This document shows positions 15,604-25,431 of a stretch of DNA of 35,490 bases, in pieces. Every line of letters starts with the position of its first letter. Positions within the stretch are counted from its first letter, which is position 1. Source of the stretch: CAZUZS01 sp964624795 (GTDB lineage: Bacteria > Calditrichota > Calditrichia > RBG-13-44-9). Below the pieces are notes generated by a model that saw only the letters and a list, made by a program, of their open reading frames with translations, ran no database searches and had not been told where the DNA came from. The stretch is from assembly GCA_964624795.1 (NCBI GenBank), contig CAZUZS010000055.1, forward strand, positions 1-35,490. The letters are read 5' to 3'. Position numbers and translations under genes: made by a program.

Positions 15604-16641
15604 ATGGACAAGGCAGTCATTCAGGAATATAAGGGATCGGCGGATCAATGGAATTCCTACGTAGAAAGTCATCCGGAAGCAAAAATTTATCATCTGTTTG
15701 AATGGAAAAAGGTCGTGGAGAGATCATTCGGGCATAAAGTCCTCTATTTAGCTGCATTCGATAAGGATCGTATCGCGGGAATCCTGCCGCTCGTTCGCTT
15801 CAATTCCCGTATGTTCGGAAAATTTCTTGTTTCAATGCCGTTTTTCAATTATGGGGGCGAGCTGGTTTCAAATGAGATATTGCGAAACAAATTCTACTCG
15901 CATCTTCACCAGTTTATTCTACAGCAAAATTTAAATTTTGTTGAGTTCAGGCAAGATGATGAATTGGAAATTAATTTGCCTGTCAGGCAACACCGGGTGA
16001 CCTTTTTGTTGTCGTTACCGGACTCCGAAGAAGACCTTTGGAATGGTTTCAAAGCTAAATTGCGGAGCCAGATCCGCAGGCCAACCAAAGAAGGGATGTG
16101 GGCAAAAACAGGCGGCCTGGAGCTTCTTGATAATTTTTACCAGATATTTTCTTTCAATATGCGGGATTTGGGAACACCGGTTTATTCCAAAGGGTTTTTC
16201 CAGAACATACTGGAAACATTTCCGGAGCAGGTTGATTTGGTGGTCGTATATACAAGCGAGAACGTGCCGGTAGCAGCTTCCCTTCTAATCGGATACCGAG
16301 ATACAATGGAAATTCCTTGGGCCTCGTCCCTGCACGAATATAATCGATTTAGCCCCAATATGCTGCTCTACTGGCACTCGATAAAAATTGCAATAAGCAA
16401 GGGCTATAAAACATTCGATTTTGGCCGGAGTGCTCCAGATGCCGGAACTTACCGCTTCAAGCAGCAGTGGGGTGGTGAAGAGAAAAATCTCTATTGGTAT
16501 TATATTTTGCCAAACGGGAATGAACTTCCCAGCATCAATCCCCAGAATCCGAAATACGAAATGGCAATAAAAATTTGGCAAAAACTTCCGGTGGGTTTGA
16601 CCCGGCTAATTGGACCAACCATTATCAAGAATATTCCCTGA
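15604..16641 (+). CDS. FemAB-like GNAT transferase of EPS loci
   Basis: A 345-residue protein of the FemAB branch with two tandem GNAT folds, resembling the FemAB-related proteins of XrtA/PEP-CTERM loci. Markers are IYHLFEWKKVVERSFGHK near the N-terminus, PFFNYGGE, LRSQIRRPTKEG in the middle, and DFGRSAPDAGTYRFKQQWGG in the C-terminal domain. The last is a conserved feature of that subgroup. FemAB enzymes add amino acids to peptidoglycan precursors using aminoacyl-tRNA; the substrate of the EPS-linked group is not established, and transfer of an acyl or aminoacyl group to the polymer is a guess. It starts 11 bases after the Wzc-like stop and ends three bases before the next gene. Confidence 0.82.
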   Translation: MDKAVIQEYKGSADQWNSYVESHPEAKIYHLFEWKKVVERSFGHKVLYLAAFDKDRIAGILPLVRFNSRMFGKFLVSMPFFNYGGELVSNEILRNKFYSHLHQFILQQNLNFVEFRQDDELEINLPVRQHRVTFLLSLPDSEEDLWNGFKAKLRSQIRRPTKEGMWAKTGGLELLDNFYQIFSFNMRDLGTPVYSKGFFQNILETFPEQVDLVVVYTSENVPVAASLLIGYRDTMEIPWASSLHEYNRFSPNMLLYWHSIKIAISKGYKTFDFGRSAPDAGTYRFKQQWGGEEKNLYWYYILPNGNELPSINPQNPKYEMAIKIWQKLPVGLTRLIGPTIIKNIP

Positions 16642-16644
16642 GCG

Positions 16645-17808
16645 ATGGCAAAGTATTTATTTTGGTTTTCTTTAATTATCTCATTTTATATCTATTTCGG
16701 TTATCCATTGCTGTTGTTCATTATACGCCTTTTCATCCACAAAGATTATAAAGTGAACCGTGAATATCATCCGCGCGTAACCTTCATTATTTCTGCTTTC
16801 AACGAAGAAGATGTCATTCAAAAAAAGCTGGAAAACAGTCTTTCCATAGAGTACCCAAAGGAAAAACTTCAGATAATTGTCGTTTCCGATGCTTCTGAAG
16901 ATAGAACGGATGAGATTGTGAAGGGCTACGCGCCGAGCGGTGTGAAGCTGGTGCGATTGCCCAATAGAAACGGAAAAACTTACGGCTTGAACAAAGCTAT
17001 GGAAGAGGCAACTGGGGAAGTTGTGATATTCTCCGATGCTAACGCGATGTACGACCGACACGCGATTTCCGAGTTGGTCAAATATTTTTCTGATCCGCAG
17101 GTTGGTTACGCTGTCGGCAAAGCTGAGTATTACGAAAACCTGGATAAAATGGCTGGTAAGCAGGAGAATCTTTACTGGAGATATGAATTGGCGCTTAAGG
17201 AGCTGGAGTCCGGTGTCGGCTCGGTGGTGGGTGGTGATGGTGCTATTTATGCCATCCGCAGAAAATTATATCAGCCGCTGGATGCGGATGACATAAACGA
17301 TTTTGTAAATCCGCTCCAAATAATTAGTAAAGGATATCGCGGCGTGTTTTGTCCTGAGGCAGTTTGTTATGAAGATGCAGCCGGCGATTTCGATAAGGAA
17401 TTCCGGCGGAAAAAACGAATTGTAAACCGCAGTTGGCGCGGTCTGCTGAAAACCACGGCCGCACTGAATCCGTTCAAAGTCGGGATATTCGCGTGGCAAA
17501 TCTTCTCACACAAGATACTTCGCTGGTATTGGTGGGCCTTTGCCATCTTTCTGCTCTTATCTTCCATACCGCTGTACGGGTTCGGTCGGTTCTACGATCT
17601 CCTCATCCTCCTGCAGCTCATTTTTTACGGACTGGCGTTGCTCGGATATCTTTCGCATAAATACAAATTGCCTATTCCCGGTTTTTTGCTGACTCCATTT
17701 TATTTCATCGAAGTGCATATTGCTTCTATGATCGGCTTATGGGAGAGCTTAAGGGGCAAGAAATATCAAACCTGGAATACGGCAAGGGATATAAAACAGG
17801 CTTCCTGA
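16645..17808 (+). CDS. Membrane glycosyltransferase, family 2
   Basis: A 387-residue processive-type GT2 enzyme. An N-terminal membrane helix (about 3-25) precedes the GT-A domain: FIISAFNEEDVI, IIVVSDASEDRTDEI, the SDANA metal-binding motif, GGDGAIYAIRR, and RKKRIVNRSWRG in the position of the QxxRW acceptor motif. Three or four hydrophobic segments end the protein (about 285-375). This layout resembles cellulose- and hyaluronan-synthase-like enzymes. With no Wzy polymerase in the window, it could be either a repeat-unit transferase or the polymerising synthase; the sequence does not decide. The ATG lies three bases after the FemAB-like stop, so they are likely cotranscribed. Confidence 0.87.
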   Translation: MAKYLFWFSLIISFYIYFGYPLLLFIIRLFIHKDYKVNREYHPRVTFIISAFNEEDVIQKKLENSLSIEYPKEKLQIIVVSDASEDRTDEIVKGYAPSGVKLVRLPNRNGKTYGLNKAMEEATGEVVIFSDANAMYDRHAISELVKYFSDPQVGYAVGKAEYYENLDKMAGKQENLYWRYELALKELESGVGSVVGGDGAIYAIRRKLYQPLDADDINDFVNPLQIISKGYRGVFCPEAVCYEDAAGDFDKEFRRKKRIVNRSWRGLLKTTAALNPFKVGIFAWQIFSHKILRWYWWAFAIFLLLSSIPLYGFGRFYDLLILLQLIFYGLALLGYLSHKYKLPIPGFLLTPFYFIEVHIASMIGLWESLRGKKYQTWNTARDIKQAS

Positions 17809-18067
17809 ACAGCACCGAACATCCCTTTACGCAATCATTCATTTAATATAAGAACAATCTAATTATTTGCGACTTAATATGGTCTGGCGAACCTAAAAAT
17901 TGAATGGAATTATTTATCAGATACATCACACACATTTTGCCGCTAAAAGGTAACTTGGTGCCGATGTATTAAAAATGGATGTTTGTATTTGCGGCAATAA
18001 AACCGGTGCTGAGAAATTCGCGAGAAGGGTGGCGCTGGTCTAAGACGACAGCTGAGGTAAGTACTAA

Positions 18068-19582
18068 ATGGCGAAAAGTTTGGGTGAAAAAACAAAAGAA
18101 GGCGTTGCATGGAATGCTTTCTTTGGAGTAGGAAAATGGTTGTTTCGTTTTGCGTCCAGTGTCGTTCTGGCCAGGTTGCTTTTCCCTGCCGACTTTGGTT
18201 TGATGGGAGTGATCACCATAGTCATTAATTTTACCAAGCGGTTTTCCAGCTTCGGGTTCAATATGGTGTTGGTGCAAAAGAAAGATATTAATGATGACCA
18301 CAAAAATGCCGTATTTTATTTCAATCTTTTCCTGGAGGGATTGCTGGCGCTAGGGGTAATTTTCGCGGCTCCATACCTGGCCGAATTTTTTAATAATCCA
18401 AAAGTCGAGAGTCTTCTTTATGTGATGTCGCTGGTATTTGTCCTGGATGCAATAGGCAGCGTGCCTTCCGCATTACTCACCCGGCGAATGAGGTTCAAGC
18501 AGGTCGGCATCATCAGCATGATAAATCGTACCTGCGGTCTGCTGGTGCCGATCGGATTTGCGTTGGCCGGCTTTGGCGTTTGGAGCCTGGTGATTGGGGA
18601 ACTGACCGGGACAATTGTAGGAATAGGTGCCAGTTATTACTTTGTGAGATGGCATCCACGGATCAGTTTTAAGTTCCTGGCGCTAAAGGAAATGTTTGCG
18701 TTTGGTATCTGGGTTTATATAAATAACCTGCTGAAATATGCCCAGGATAACATCGATTATTTTTTTATTGGCAAATTCCTGGGAACCGCACAACTTGGAT
18801 TCTATGAGCGAGCTTTCAACCTGATGAATATGCCGCGAAGACAACTTGCCCATGTAATCAATTCGGTTCTGTTTTCCGCCTATTCCAAAATCCAGGAGGA
18901 TAATCAGAGGATAATAAAAACCCTGAACAGGGTGCAAACCTCTATTTCCCTTATAGCCTATCCGCTGATGATTTGGCTGTATTTCGCGGCCCCCTCTTTT
19001 ATCACCATAGTTTATGGACCTAAATGGGTTACCACTATTGCTCCGCTGCAAATCATGTGCATTTCGGGGCTGCTCAACACGCTTACCATGACCTTTTTCC
19101 CGGTTATTCTGGCTAAAGGCCTGGTGTCCCAAAGGGCTGTTCTGCAGGGAGTTTATCTTGTGGTGTTGGGCACAATGATCTTCATTGCTATTCATGCCGG
19201 CCTGGGTATTGTAGGTGTCGCATGGAGCGTCGTATTCGGTTCCGCTCTCTATTTATGGCTCATTCTGTCCATCCTGAGAAAACACATGGGCTACGGTTAT
19301 GGGTCTTTCCTGCGTTCGCAAAGATCGTCCGGGGTTTACGGCGGAATCCAGATTGGGGCTCTTCTGGCGGTTACATATTTCTTAAACGGAGTATTTGCTA
19401 TGGATTCCTTGCCCATGTTCATTGCAATTTCGGCCGTTTCACTCATTGTTTATGTGGTCAGTCACCTCATTATTCGCTTCAAAGATGTGAATGAATTTTT
19501 CTATGAGATTTTGAATTCAGTGAAAAAGCTGTTTAGAATGTTCTGGAAGAGGAGGACAAACAATCTGATCACAGAGAAATAA
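18068..19582 (+). CDS. Wzx-type oligosaccharide flippase
   Basis: A 504-residue polytopic membrane protein of the MOP superfamily (polysaccharide transporter branch), with about 12-14 hydrophobic helices. The family opening is clear: KEGVAWNAFFGVGKWLFRFASSVVLARLLFPADFG, followed by LMGVITIVINF. It would flip the undecaprenyl-linked oligosaccharide from the cytoplasmic to the periplasmic face of the inner membrane. Length is typical. The charged C-terminus (FWKRRTNNLITEK) is cytoplasmic. A 259-base gap with no gene precedes it, so it may begin a new transcription unit of the EPS locus. The next gene follows after 18 bases with a good ribosome-binding site. Confidence 0.9.
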   Translation: MAKSLGEKTKEGVAWNAFFGVGKWLFRFASSVVLARLLFPADFGLMGVITIVINFTKRFSSFGFNMVLVQKKDINDDHKNAVFYFNLFLEGLLALGVIFAAPYLAEFFNNPKVESLLYVMSLVFVLDAIGSVPSALLTRRMRFKQVGIISMINRTCGLLVPIGFALAGFGVWSLVIGELTGTIVGIGASYYFVRWHPRISFKFLALKEMFAFGIWVYINNLLKYAQDNIDYFFIGKFLGTAQLGFYERAFNLMNMPRRQLAHVINSVLFSAYSKIQEDNQRIIKTLNRVQTSISLIAYPLMIWLYFAAPSFITIVYGPKWVTTIAPLQIMCISGLLNTLTMTFFPVILAKGLVSQRAVLQGVYLVVLGTMIFIAIHAGLGIVGVAWSVVFGSALYLWLILSILRKHMGYGYGSFLRSQRSSGVYGGIQIGALLAVTYFLNGVFAMDSLPMFIAISAVSLIVYVVSHLIIRFKDVNEFFYEILNSVKKLFRMFWKRRTNNLITEK

Positions 19583-19600
19583 TTCAGGGAGGAATTATTT

Positions 19601-20650
19601 ATGCAGAAACATCAAAAGATAATATTCCAGGGAATGAAGTGGATCGGTTTCTTTGAGCTCCTCAAAAAGACAAACCGCGCCAAATTGATAATCCTGACCT
19701 ATCATGGCGTGATTCCGGATAAAATCCACCAGGAAAATCCTCACCGTGTATTTGAATTTCGTAATTTTGCGAATGAATCCGATTTTGACCATCAGATGTA
19801 CTACATTCGAAAGAATTTCAATCCTGTCTCCCTTGCAGATTATCTGGATTGCCGGATGAATGAAAGACCGTTGCCTGTGAACAGCGTGATCGTAACTTTC
19901 GATGACGGTTTTAGAAATAACTACGAATTCGCAGTTCCGATTTTAAAAAAATATGATATGTCGGCAGCATTCTACGTCACCACGAACTTTGTTGGAAAGC
20001 AGAAAATGCTGTGGAGCGAAGAGATCATGTATCGCGTCATGCATACTGAAAAAAAAGAAATGATTCTGAACCTGGACTACGAGCATAATTTCTCCCTTGA
20101 TACAATCGCAAAGAAAGAATATGCAGGAACCCTGTTGCGAATTTACCTGAAGAAATCCAAAAAACAGGATGTGCTCAATCTCCTGAAGAATTTGAGAGAC
20201 AAGCTGGATGATGTTGAGATAGAGCTGGAAGGGACAAATCAGATCCGGTATGGATTTCTGACCTGGGATGATGTCAGAAAAATGAGTGAAGAGGGGATGG
20301 AGATCGGATCGCATACGCACAACCATTACACGCTGAACCAATTGGATCTGGATGAATGCAGAGAGGAACTTGAGACCTCACAAAGGTTGATCGAAGAGCA
20401 CACCCAAAATAAGTGTGTGCTGTTTAGTTACCCCAATGGTAAGAAGGAAAATTTCGCCTGCAGGGACAAGGAGTTGCTGGAAGAATTGGGTTATCGCAAT
20501 GCAGTAACACAATTGGATTTCATCAACAAGGGAAATGAGGATCCGTTTGAGCTGGGCCGGATCAATATTACCAGTGGGGTGAAAGGTATCGTTTTTGAAA
20601 GCTATTTATCGGGCATTATTCCGGCCCTTAGAAAATTAAGAAAACAGTGA
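19601..20650 (+). CDS. Polysaccharide deacetylase (NodB domain)
   Basis: A 349-residue protein with a NodB-homology domain of the carbohydrate esterase 4 type. Visible are LTYHGVIP (Y34, H35), the catalytic TFDDGF (D101, D102), SHTHNHYTL with the metal-binding histidines, and FSYPNGK. A lysine-rich insertion lies between the first and second halves (about 145-205), longer than in the minimal domain. No clear signal peptide is present. It probably deacetylates an amino-sugar polymer or intermediate. It differs from the DUF3473-type deacetylase at 10554, so the locus has two distinct deacetylases. GGGAGGA lies seven bases before the ATG. It lies 18 bases after the flippase gene. Confidence 0.88.
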   Translation: MQKHQKIIFQGMKWIGFFELLKKTNRAKLIILTYHGVIPDKIHQENPHRVFEFRNFANESDFDHQMYYIRKNFNPVSLADYLDCRMNERPLPVNSVIVTFDDGFRNNYEFAVPILKKYDMSAAFYVTTNFVGKQKMLWSEEIMYRVMHTEKKEMILNLDYEHNFSLDTIAKKEYAGTLLRIYLKKSKKQDVLNLLKNLRDKLDDVEIELEGTNQIRYGFLTWDDVRKMSEEGMEIGSHTHNHYTLNQLDLDECREELETSQRLIEEHTQNKCVLFSYPNGKKENFACRDKELLEELGYRNAVTQLDFINKGNEDPFELGRINITSGVKGIVFESYLSGIIPALRKLRKQ

Positions 20651-20810
20651 ACGCATTGAAATCTGGAATAATGCAGAGATTTCCGGTACATGGGAGAAAC
20701 TTCTTATTCAAATTAGATTTATTTGATCTACACCTGTTTACCTTAGACGCTGTTTTTTTGTCAATTTCGCTTCGCGAGTCTAACAGACATTCGTTTCACC
20801 GGGCAATCTT

Positions 20811-23177
20811 ATGAACACAAAAGTTATCTTTAAAAAACTGGCAAATACCTCCCCGGCCGAACTACTCTTCCGCGGCAGAAAGCTGATAGGGGATCATTTC
20901 GACCGGCGTAATTTCCGGAAAGAGAGTTCCCGAATTCATGACCCAACTTTCGTGTTCCTTGGAAAAAATCCGGAAATTCCCGGTGCAGGGAATGAAAACG
21001 CGCCGGGGGTTAATGCGCTGTGGACGAGGAATTTCTTTCTTGATGGTTGGGACCGGCAGGAAATCGCGGCATTCTTTCGCGCCCAATTTCAGGAAGAATT
21101 CCGCACCAGCATGGAGCGCGCCGATGTTTTGATGAATAACAGACTTCGTTTCCTGGGATTTGAAGCAGAATACCCGGAAGGCATCGACTGGCATTGCGAT
21201 CCCCTTTCTGCATATCGACACCCGCTGGTTTACCATAAGAATATCATGATTTTCGATGGCAACCGGGGACAGGGGGATATCAAACATATCTGGGAAGTTA
21301 ACCGGCATCAGTTTTTTATCGATCTGGGCAAAGCATATTACCTCACCGGTGATGAAAAATATGCCAAACAAGTTGTGGCCCTTTTTTTAGATTGGTATGA
21401 AAAAAATCCCTACAAATATGGGGTGAACTGGACCAGCGCGCTGGAAGTTGCGGTGCGTGCACTGGCATGGATTTGGGCGTTTGCTTTAATAAAGGATTCG
21501 GGACACTTTACACAACGTGTTGCCTTCACCCTGCAAAGAGCCCTTTTTACGCACGCCCGTTATCTTTCCCAAAATCTCTCATTCTATTTTAGTCCATTCA
21601 ATCACCTGATCGGTGAAACCACTGCGCTGTTTGTGGTATCGTATCTTTTTCCAAATTTCAAAGGCGCGAAGCGTCAATCGGCAAGGGCCTGGAAAATCCT
21701 GGTGGAACAGGTGGAAAAACAGTTTCATTCGGATGGGATGACGGTGGAGCAGGCATCTTATTACCATCATTTCACCCTGGGATTTTATTTTACCGCGGTT
21801 TTACTCAAGCAGCTAAACGGGGAATTGGTTCCGGCCGGGATGCTTAACCGCCTGGAAAAGGCGACTGAAATCGCCATGTACATGACTCGCCCGGATGGCA
21901 CGATTCCGCGCATCGGGGATGTAGACGATGGGCTCGCAATATATTTTTCCGATCCGGCAAGCTGGGATTTTCGCTCCTTCCTTAATATGGGAGCTTTGCT
22001 TTTCAAACGTCCCGACATGAAATTTACTGGCGGCACTTTTCAGGAAAATGCTTTCTGGCTTTTTGGAAAAAATGGATACACGACCTTTCAGAAAATGCCT
22101 GCCATGCCGCGTGCCCGGGAAACAAAATTCTTCCCCGAAAGTGGTTACCTCATCACACGAAGCGGTTGGAAGGCAGACGATGATTTCTGTCTGATCGATG
22201 CCGGCCCGCTGGCTGCCGGGGTCCGCCACGACAACATCGCTTCTGCGGCGCATGGGCATATGGATTTTTCCTCGTTCGAATTCCACCGGAACGGAAAACC
22301 GCTGATTGTGGATGGCGGATTTTACACTTACAATGGGCCCTGGGAATGGTCCCGCTATTTCCGGCTGACCTCGGCGCATAACACAATCACGGTCGATGGC
22401 GAATCGCAGGCGGTTAATCAAAAATCGATGAAAATGACATTTGCCCCCCACCACAAAGTGCTGAATTTCCACCAGGACGATGTGATTACGACGTTAAGTC
22501 TGTGGCATGATGGTTTTCACCGTCTCCCGGACCCGGTTTTGCACACCCGTACGTTTATCCAGGTATTGCCCGATTTGTGGCTGATGCGGGACAAAATTGA
22601 GGGGTCGGCTTCCCACCAGGTGGCCCTGAATTACCATTTGCACCAGGAAATCGAAAATATCCGGATCGATGACCAATGTGTTCATATCGGGCAGGGGGAA
22701 TATGCGACCTGCCTGAACCTGCTTTCTCCCACCGCGGAAATTTCTGCCGTACGCGGCGGAGAAGAACCGTTTGATGGCTGGTTGGGAGAGAATTACGGAA
22801 TAAAACATCCTGCATATTTTATACAGATCAAGCATACTGCTCAACTTCCCTGCGGCTTGCTGACCGCCCTGTACCCGGATCGGGATCAGGAAAATTTTAA
22901 ATTTTTGGAGATAAACTCCGATATTATAAAGAGTTTCCGGTTTACCGGGGCGGAAGAGGATGTTTTAATCATTTTGAATGAAAAGGGCCGGCTTTGGAAG
23001 CAGAACGGCCTGGAAAGCGACGCCGAATTAGTTGTGGCAGTTACGAAAATCGACACGCGGGAAACGCATTTTTACCTCTGGAATGTAAAACGGTTTGTGG
23101 GAAATGAAACTCTCATCGTGGATGCGGCGGAAAGAGAATACTTTTTCTCATCTACCATAAATAGCACAGAATACTAA
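20811..23177 (+). CDS. Heparinase II/III-family protein
   Basis: A 788-residue protein of the heparinase II/III (alginate-lyase-like) family. An alpha-helical toroid domain (about 100-400) is followed by a beta-sandwich domain (about 430-660). Residues matching the heparinase III-type catalytic set are recognisable: N264 in FNHLIGE, Y317/Y318 in ASYYHHF, and H481/H483 in AAHGHMDF. The segment FEFHRNGKPLIVDGG is also family-typical. These enzymes cleave uronic-acid-containing polysaccharides by beta-elimination. No signal peptide is visible at the N-terminus, which is unusual for a degradative lyase and may mean non-classical export or an unseen start. In an EPS locus it may trim or release the polymer. 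Its stop overlaps the next start by one base (TAATG). Confidence 0.88.
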   Translation: MNTKVIFKKLANTSPAELLFRGRKLIGDHFDRRNFRKESSRIHDPTFVFLGKNPEIPGAGNENAPGVNALWTRNFFLDGWDRQEIAAFFRAQFQEEFRTSMERADVLMNNRLRFLGFEAEYPEGIDWHCDPLSAYRHPLVYHKNIMIFDGNRGQGDIKHIWEVNRHQFFIDLGKAYYLTGDEKYAKQVVALFLDWYEKNPYKYGVNWTSALEVAVRALAWIWAFALIKDSGHFTQRVAFTLQRALFTHARYLSQNLSFYFSPFNHLIGETTALFVVSYLFPNFKGAKRQSARAWKILVEQVEKQFHSDGMTVEQASYYHHFTLGFYFTAVLLKQLNGELVPAGMLNRLEKATEIAMYMTRPDGTIPRIGDVDDGLAIYFSDPASWDFRSFLNMGALLFKRPDMKFTGGTFQENAFWLFGKNGYTTFQKMPAMPRARETKFFPESGYLITRSGWKADDDFCLIDAGPLAAGVRHDNIASAAHGHMDFSSFEFHRNGKPLIVDGGFYTYNGPWEWSRYFRLTSAHNTITVDGESQAVNQKSMKMTFAPHHKVLNFHQDDVITTLSLWHDGFHRLPDPVLHTRTFIQVLPDLWLMRDKIEGSASHQVALNYHLHQEIENIRIDDQCVHIGQGEYATCLNLLSPTAEISAVRGGEEPFDGWLGENYGIKHPAYFIQIKHTAQLPCGLLTALYPDRDQENFKFLEINSDIIKSFRFTGAEEDVLIILNEKGRLWKQNGLESDAELVVAVTKIDTRETHFYLWNVKRFVGNETLIVDAAEREYFFSSTINSTEY

Positions 23178-24232
23178 TGACCAGGACTGCGATGGAAAGG
23201 CTAAACGGAATTATTCACCTGATTAAAGACCAGAAACATGAGTCACAATTGGAAGTAGGTGCCATTAACAAGGTTGATGTTCTGAAGATTTATGAACGTC
23301 CTTTTTCTCACATTGCCCATTGCCGGCTGAAAGGAGAGGAGGGTGAGAAAAAGGTGTATGTGAAGATGTACAAAGATCACCGGCTTGGCAAAAAAAAGGA
23401 TTATACACAGCGTGTCTTGCGGGAGTTTGATGTTACCTCTTACTGGTACGAAGAATTCAAAAAGCAGGAGAGAATGGGAACCACTCGGCCGCTGCTTGTA
23501 TTCCCGGACACTGGCACGATAATAACGGAAGAAAGTCCGGGGAAAAGCCTGATTAATGTTTTGAGCCATGCCAGGTATTTCCCGGCCCCCGGCAGAGTGA
23601 AGAAGTTGAAATTTGTTATGAAACGCACAGGAGAGTGGTTGAGGCAATTTCAGAGCATCGCCGGGATTTTGCAGACCAACTATAAAGTAGACGATCTGAT
23701 CGCCGATATTGACCTTCGCTTGCGACGTCTGGTCGACTACAAGGGACTGCGTTTTGATAATCACAAGAGGCACGAAATCCTCGGCTATCTGCACAAATAC
23801 AGCCGTCACCTGACCGAAGAAGAGCGCGCGATGACCTATCTCCACCAGGATTTTACGCTGTCCAACATTCTGGTGAACGACCGTGACATCGTTGTGCTGG
23901 ATTTCAGCAAAATCAACGTCGGCTCGGTTTATTACGATGCTTCCCGAATGTTTCACCAGTTGGAATTGCTGCGTTTTCAGCCGGGCTACCCGAAACCCAT
24001 GATCAGAGAATTGCAGATCTCCTTCCTGGAGGGTTACGGTAAACCGCAGGCAATCGATCCGGATTCAAAGCTGTTTCGCATGTTTCTGGTTCGCCACAGC
24101 ATTACCCAGATTATTAAGCTCGGACGTTTTCAACAGGTTGGGTCTGTCAAACGGTGGGGAAACCGACGGCTGGTGTTTCTGCACTTCCGCCTTATAAATT
24201 CTATCCTGAATTGCGGGTATTGGAAAGGCTGA
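23177..24232 (+). CDS. Aminoglycoside-phosphotransferase-like kinase of the EPS locus
   Basis: A 351-residue cytoplasmic protein with a protein-kinase-like fold of the APH/choline-kinase/LPS-kinase group. The catalytic loop is H223-Q-D225 with N230 (YLHQDFTLSNILV), and the metal-binding aspartate is D242 in VVLDFSKI. An N-terminal lobe contains VYVKMYKDH, a likely nucleotide-binding lysine strand. It may phosphorylate a sugar, lipid or polymer end, by analogy with LPS core kinases. The substrate is unknown. The start overlaps the heparinase-like stop by one base, suggesting translational coupling and a joint task. No terminator separates it from the downstream glycosyltransferases. Confidence 0.75.
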   Translation: MTRTAMERLNGIIHLIKDQKHESQLEVGAINKVDVLKIYERPFSHIAHCRLKGEEGEKKVYVKMYKDHRLGKKKDYTQRVLREFDVTSYWYEEFKKQERMGTTRPLLVFPDTGTIITEESPGKSLINVLSHARYFPAPGRVKKLKFVMKRTGEWLRQFQSIAGILQTNYKVDDLIADIDLRLRRLVDYKGLRFDNHKRHEILGYLHKYSRHLTEEERAMTYLHQDFTLSNILVNDRDIVVLDFSKINVGSVYYDASRMFHQLELLRFQPGYPKPMIRELQISFLEGYGKPQAIDPDSKLFRMFLVRHSITQIIKLGRFQQVGSVKRWGNRRLVFLHFRLINSILNCGYWKG

Positions 24233-24367
24233 TCAGGCGGGATTGGTCTTGCTGATTAACCGGAATGCGGGCAACCGGCGGGCGTTTTAAAGTGCAGGCA
24301 AATGGAATCGTACCGCGATCCGGGCTTTCTGAAATTGAAATTAAATGATTGCCAAACGGGAATACTT

Positions 24368-25429
24368 ATGAGAGATAAAATACTGGAAATTGGAAGCTAT
24401 CCTCCCCCGCGCACCGGCTGGGCGATGCGCATTTTTTATTTAAAAAAGGCGCTGATAGAATGCGGTGTCCAATGTGAAGTACTGCATGTTGGCAAAAACA
24501 GGAAGATTGCCAGTCCCGATTACATCAGCACATTTTCGGGATTTGATTTGGTGGCAAAAATGATTCGCTACTGTTTCAGGGGATTTACGGTTCATGCCCA
24601 TGTTAACGGCGATTCGCCAAAGGGTTTTGTCATCACTTTTCTTGGATTGTTCATTTCCTGGCTATTTGGAAAGCGGCCGGTTCTGACTTTCCATGCAGGG
24701 CCCGTGCAACTCTACTTTCCAAAATTCAGAGCACCCCTGCTAACTCCCTATTATAAATTGATTTTTGCGCTTCCCCGCAAGATTATTTGCAACAATCAGC
24801 CGGTGAAAGACAATATCGTGAGCTATGGTGTCAATCCGGACAAAGTAGAGACAATTCCCGCATTCAGCATTCAGTACCTGAATTTTAAGGAACAGGAACT
24901 GCCCGAAAATCTTCAGGATATTTTTAAAAATGGCCGGCCGGTGATCTCAACTTATGTCTATTTCAGGCCGGAGTTTTTTAATGAATACCTGGTTGATGCC
25001 ATGGCGGAACTTGCGAAATCCTATCCCGATGCACAACTCATCATTATGGGTGGAGAGGTCGGTTACGAGACAATTGAAAAGCGGGCGGAAGACCACGGTA
25101 TCAGGAAAAGTGTGCATTTTATCGGCGACCAGGATCATGATATGTTTTTGACCATCCTGAAACATTCCGTATGTTACCTGAGAACACCGGTGAAAGACGG
25201 CGTTTCCACCTCGGTGCTGGAATCGCTCTATTGGGGAATTCCGGTGGTGGCGGCAGAAAATGGTACCCGGCCGCCTGGCATCACTACATATGAAAATAAA
25301 AATATTCCGGACATGGTCGCCAAGCTGAAATTCGCGATTGAGAACCCGGAAAAGATCCGGCAGCAGATTGTGAGACCGGTAGTCGAAAATACAATTGAAA
25401 CCGAAATTAAAATCCTGACTGAAGACTAA
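24368..25429 (+). CDS. Glycosyltransferase, GT4-like
   Basis: A 353-residue GT-B glycosyltransferase. The N-terminal domain begins KILEIGSYPPPRTGWAMRI, a usual opening of this family, with a proline-glycine loop close to the N-terminus. That is why I prefer the ATG at 24368 over 24302, which would add 22 unusual residues. The C-terminal nucleotide-sugar-binding domain has VISTYVYFRPEF, LIIMGGEVGYE and the acceptor/donor helix STSVLESLYWGIPVVAAENG with its conserved glutamate. It probably adds one sugar of the EPS repeat unit on the cytoplasmic face. Donor and acceptor are unknown. The following glycosyltransferase starts two bases after its stop. Confidence 0.83.
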   Translation: MRDKILEIGSYPPPRTGWAMRIFYLKKALIECGVQCEVLHVGKNRKIASPDYISTFSGFDLVAKMIRYCFRGFTVHAHVNGDSPKGFVITFLGLFISWLFGKRPVLTFHAGPVQLYFPKFRAPLLTPYYKLIFALPRKIICNNQPVKDNIVSYGVNPDKVETIPAFSIQYLNFKEQELPENLQDIFKNGRPVISTYVYFRPEFFNEYLVDAMAELAKSYPDAQLIIMGGEVGYETIEKRAEDHGIRKSVHFIGDQDHDMFLTILKHSVCYLRTPVKDGVSTSVLESLYWGIPVVAAENGTRPPGITTYENKNIPDMVAKLKFAIENPEKIRQQIVRPVVENTIETEIKILTED

Positions 25430-25431
25430 TT

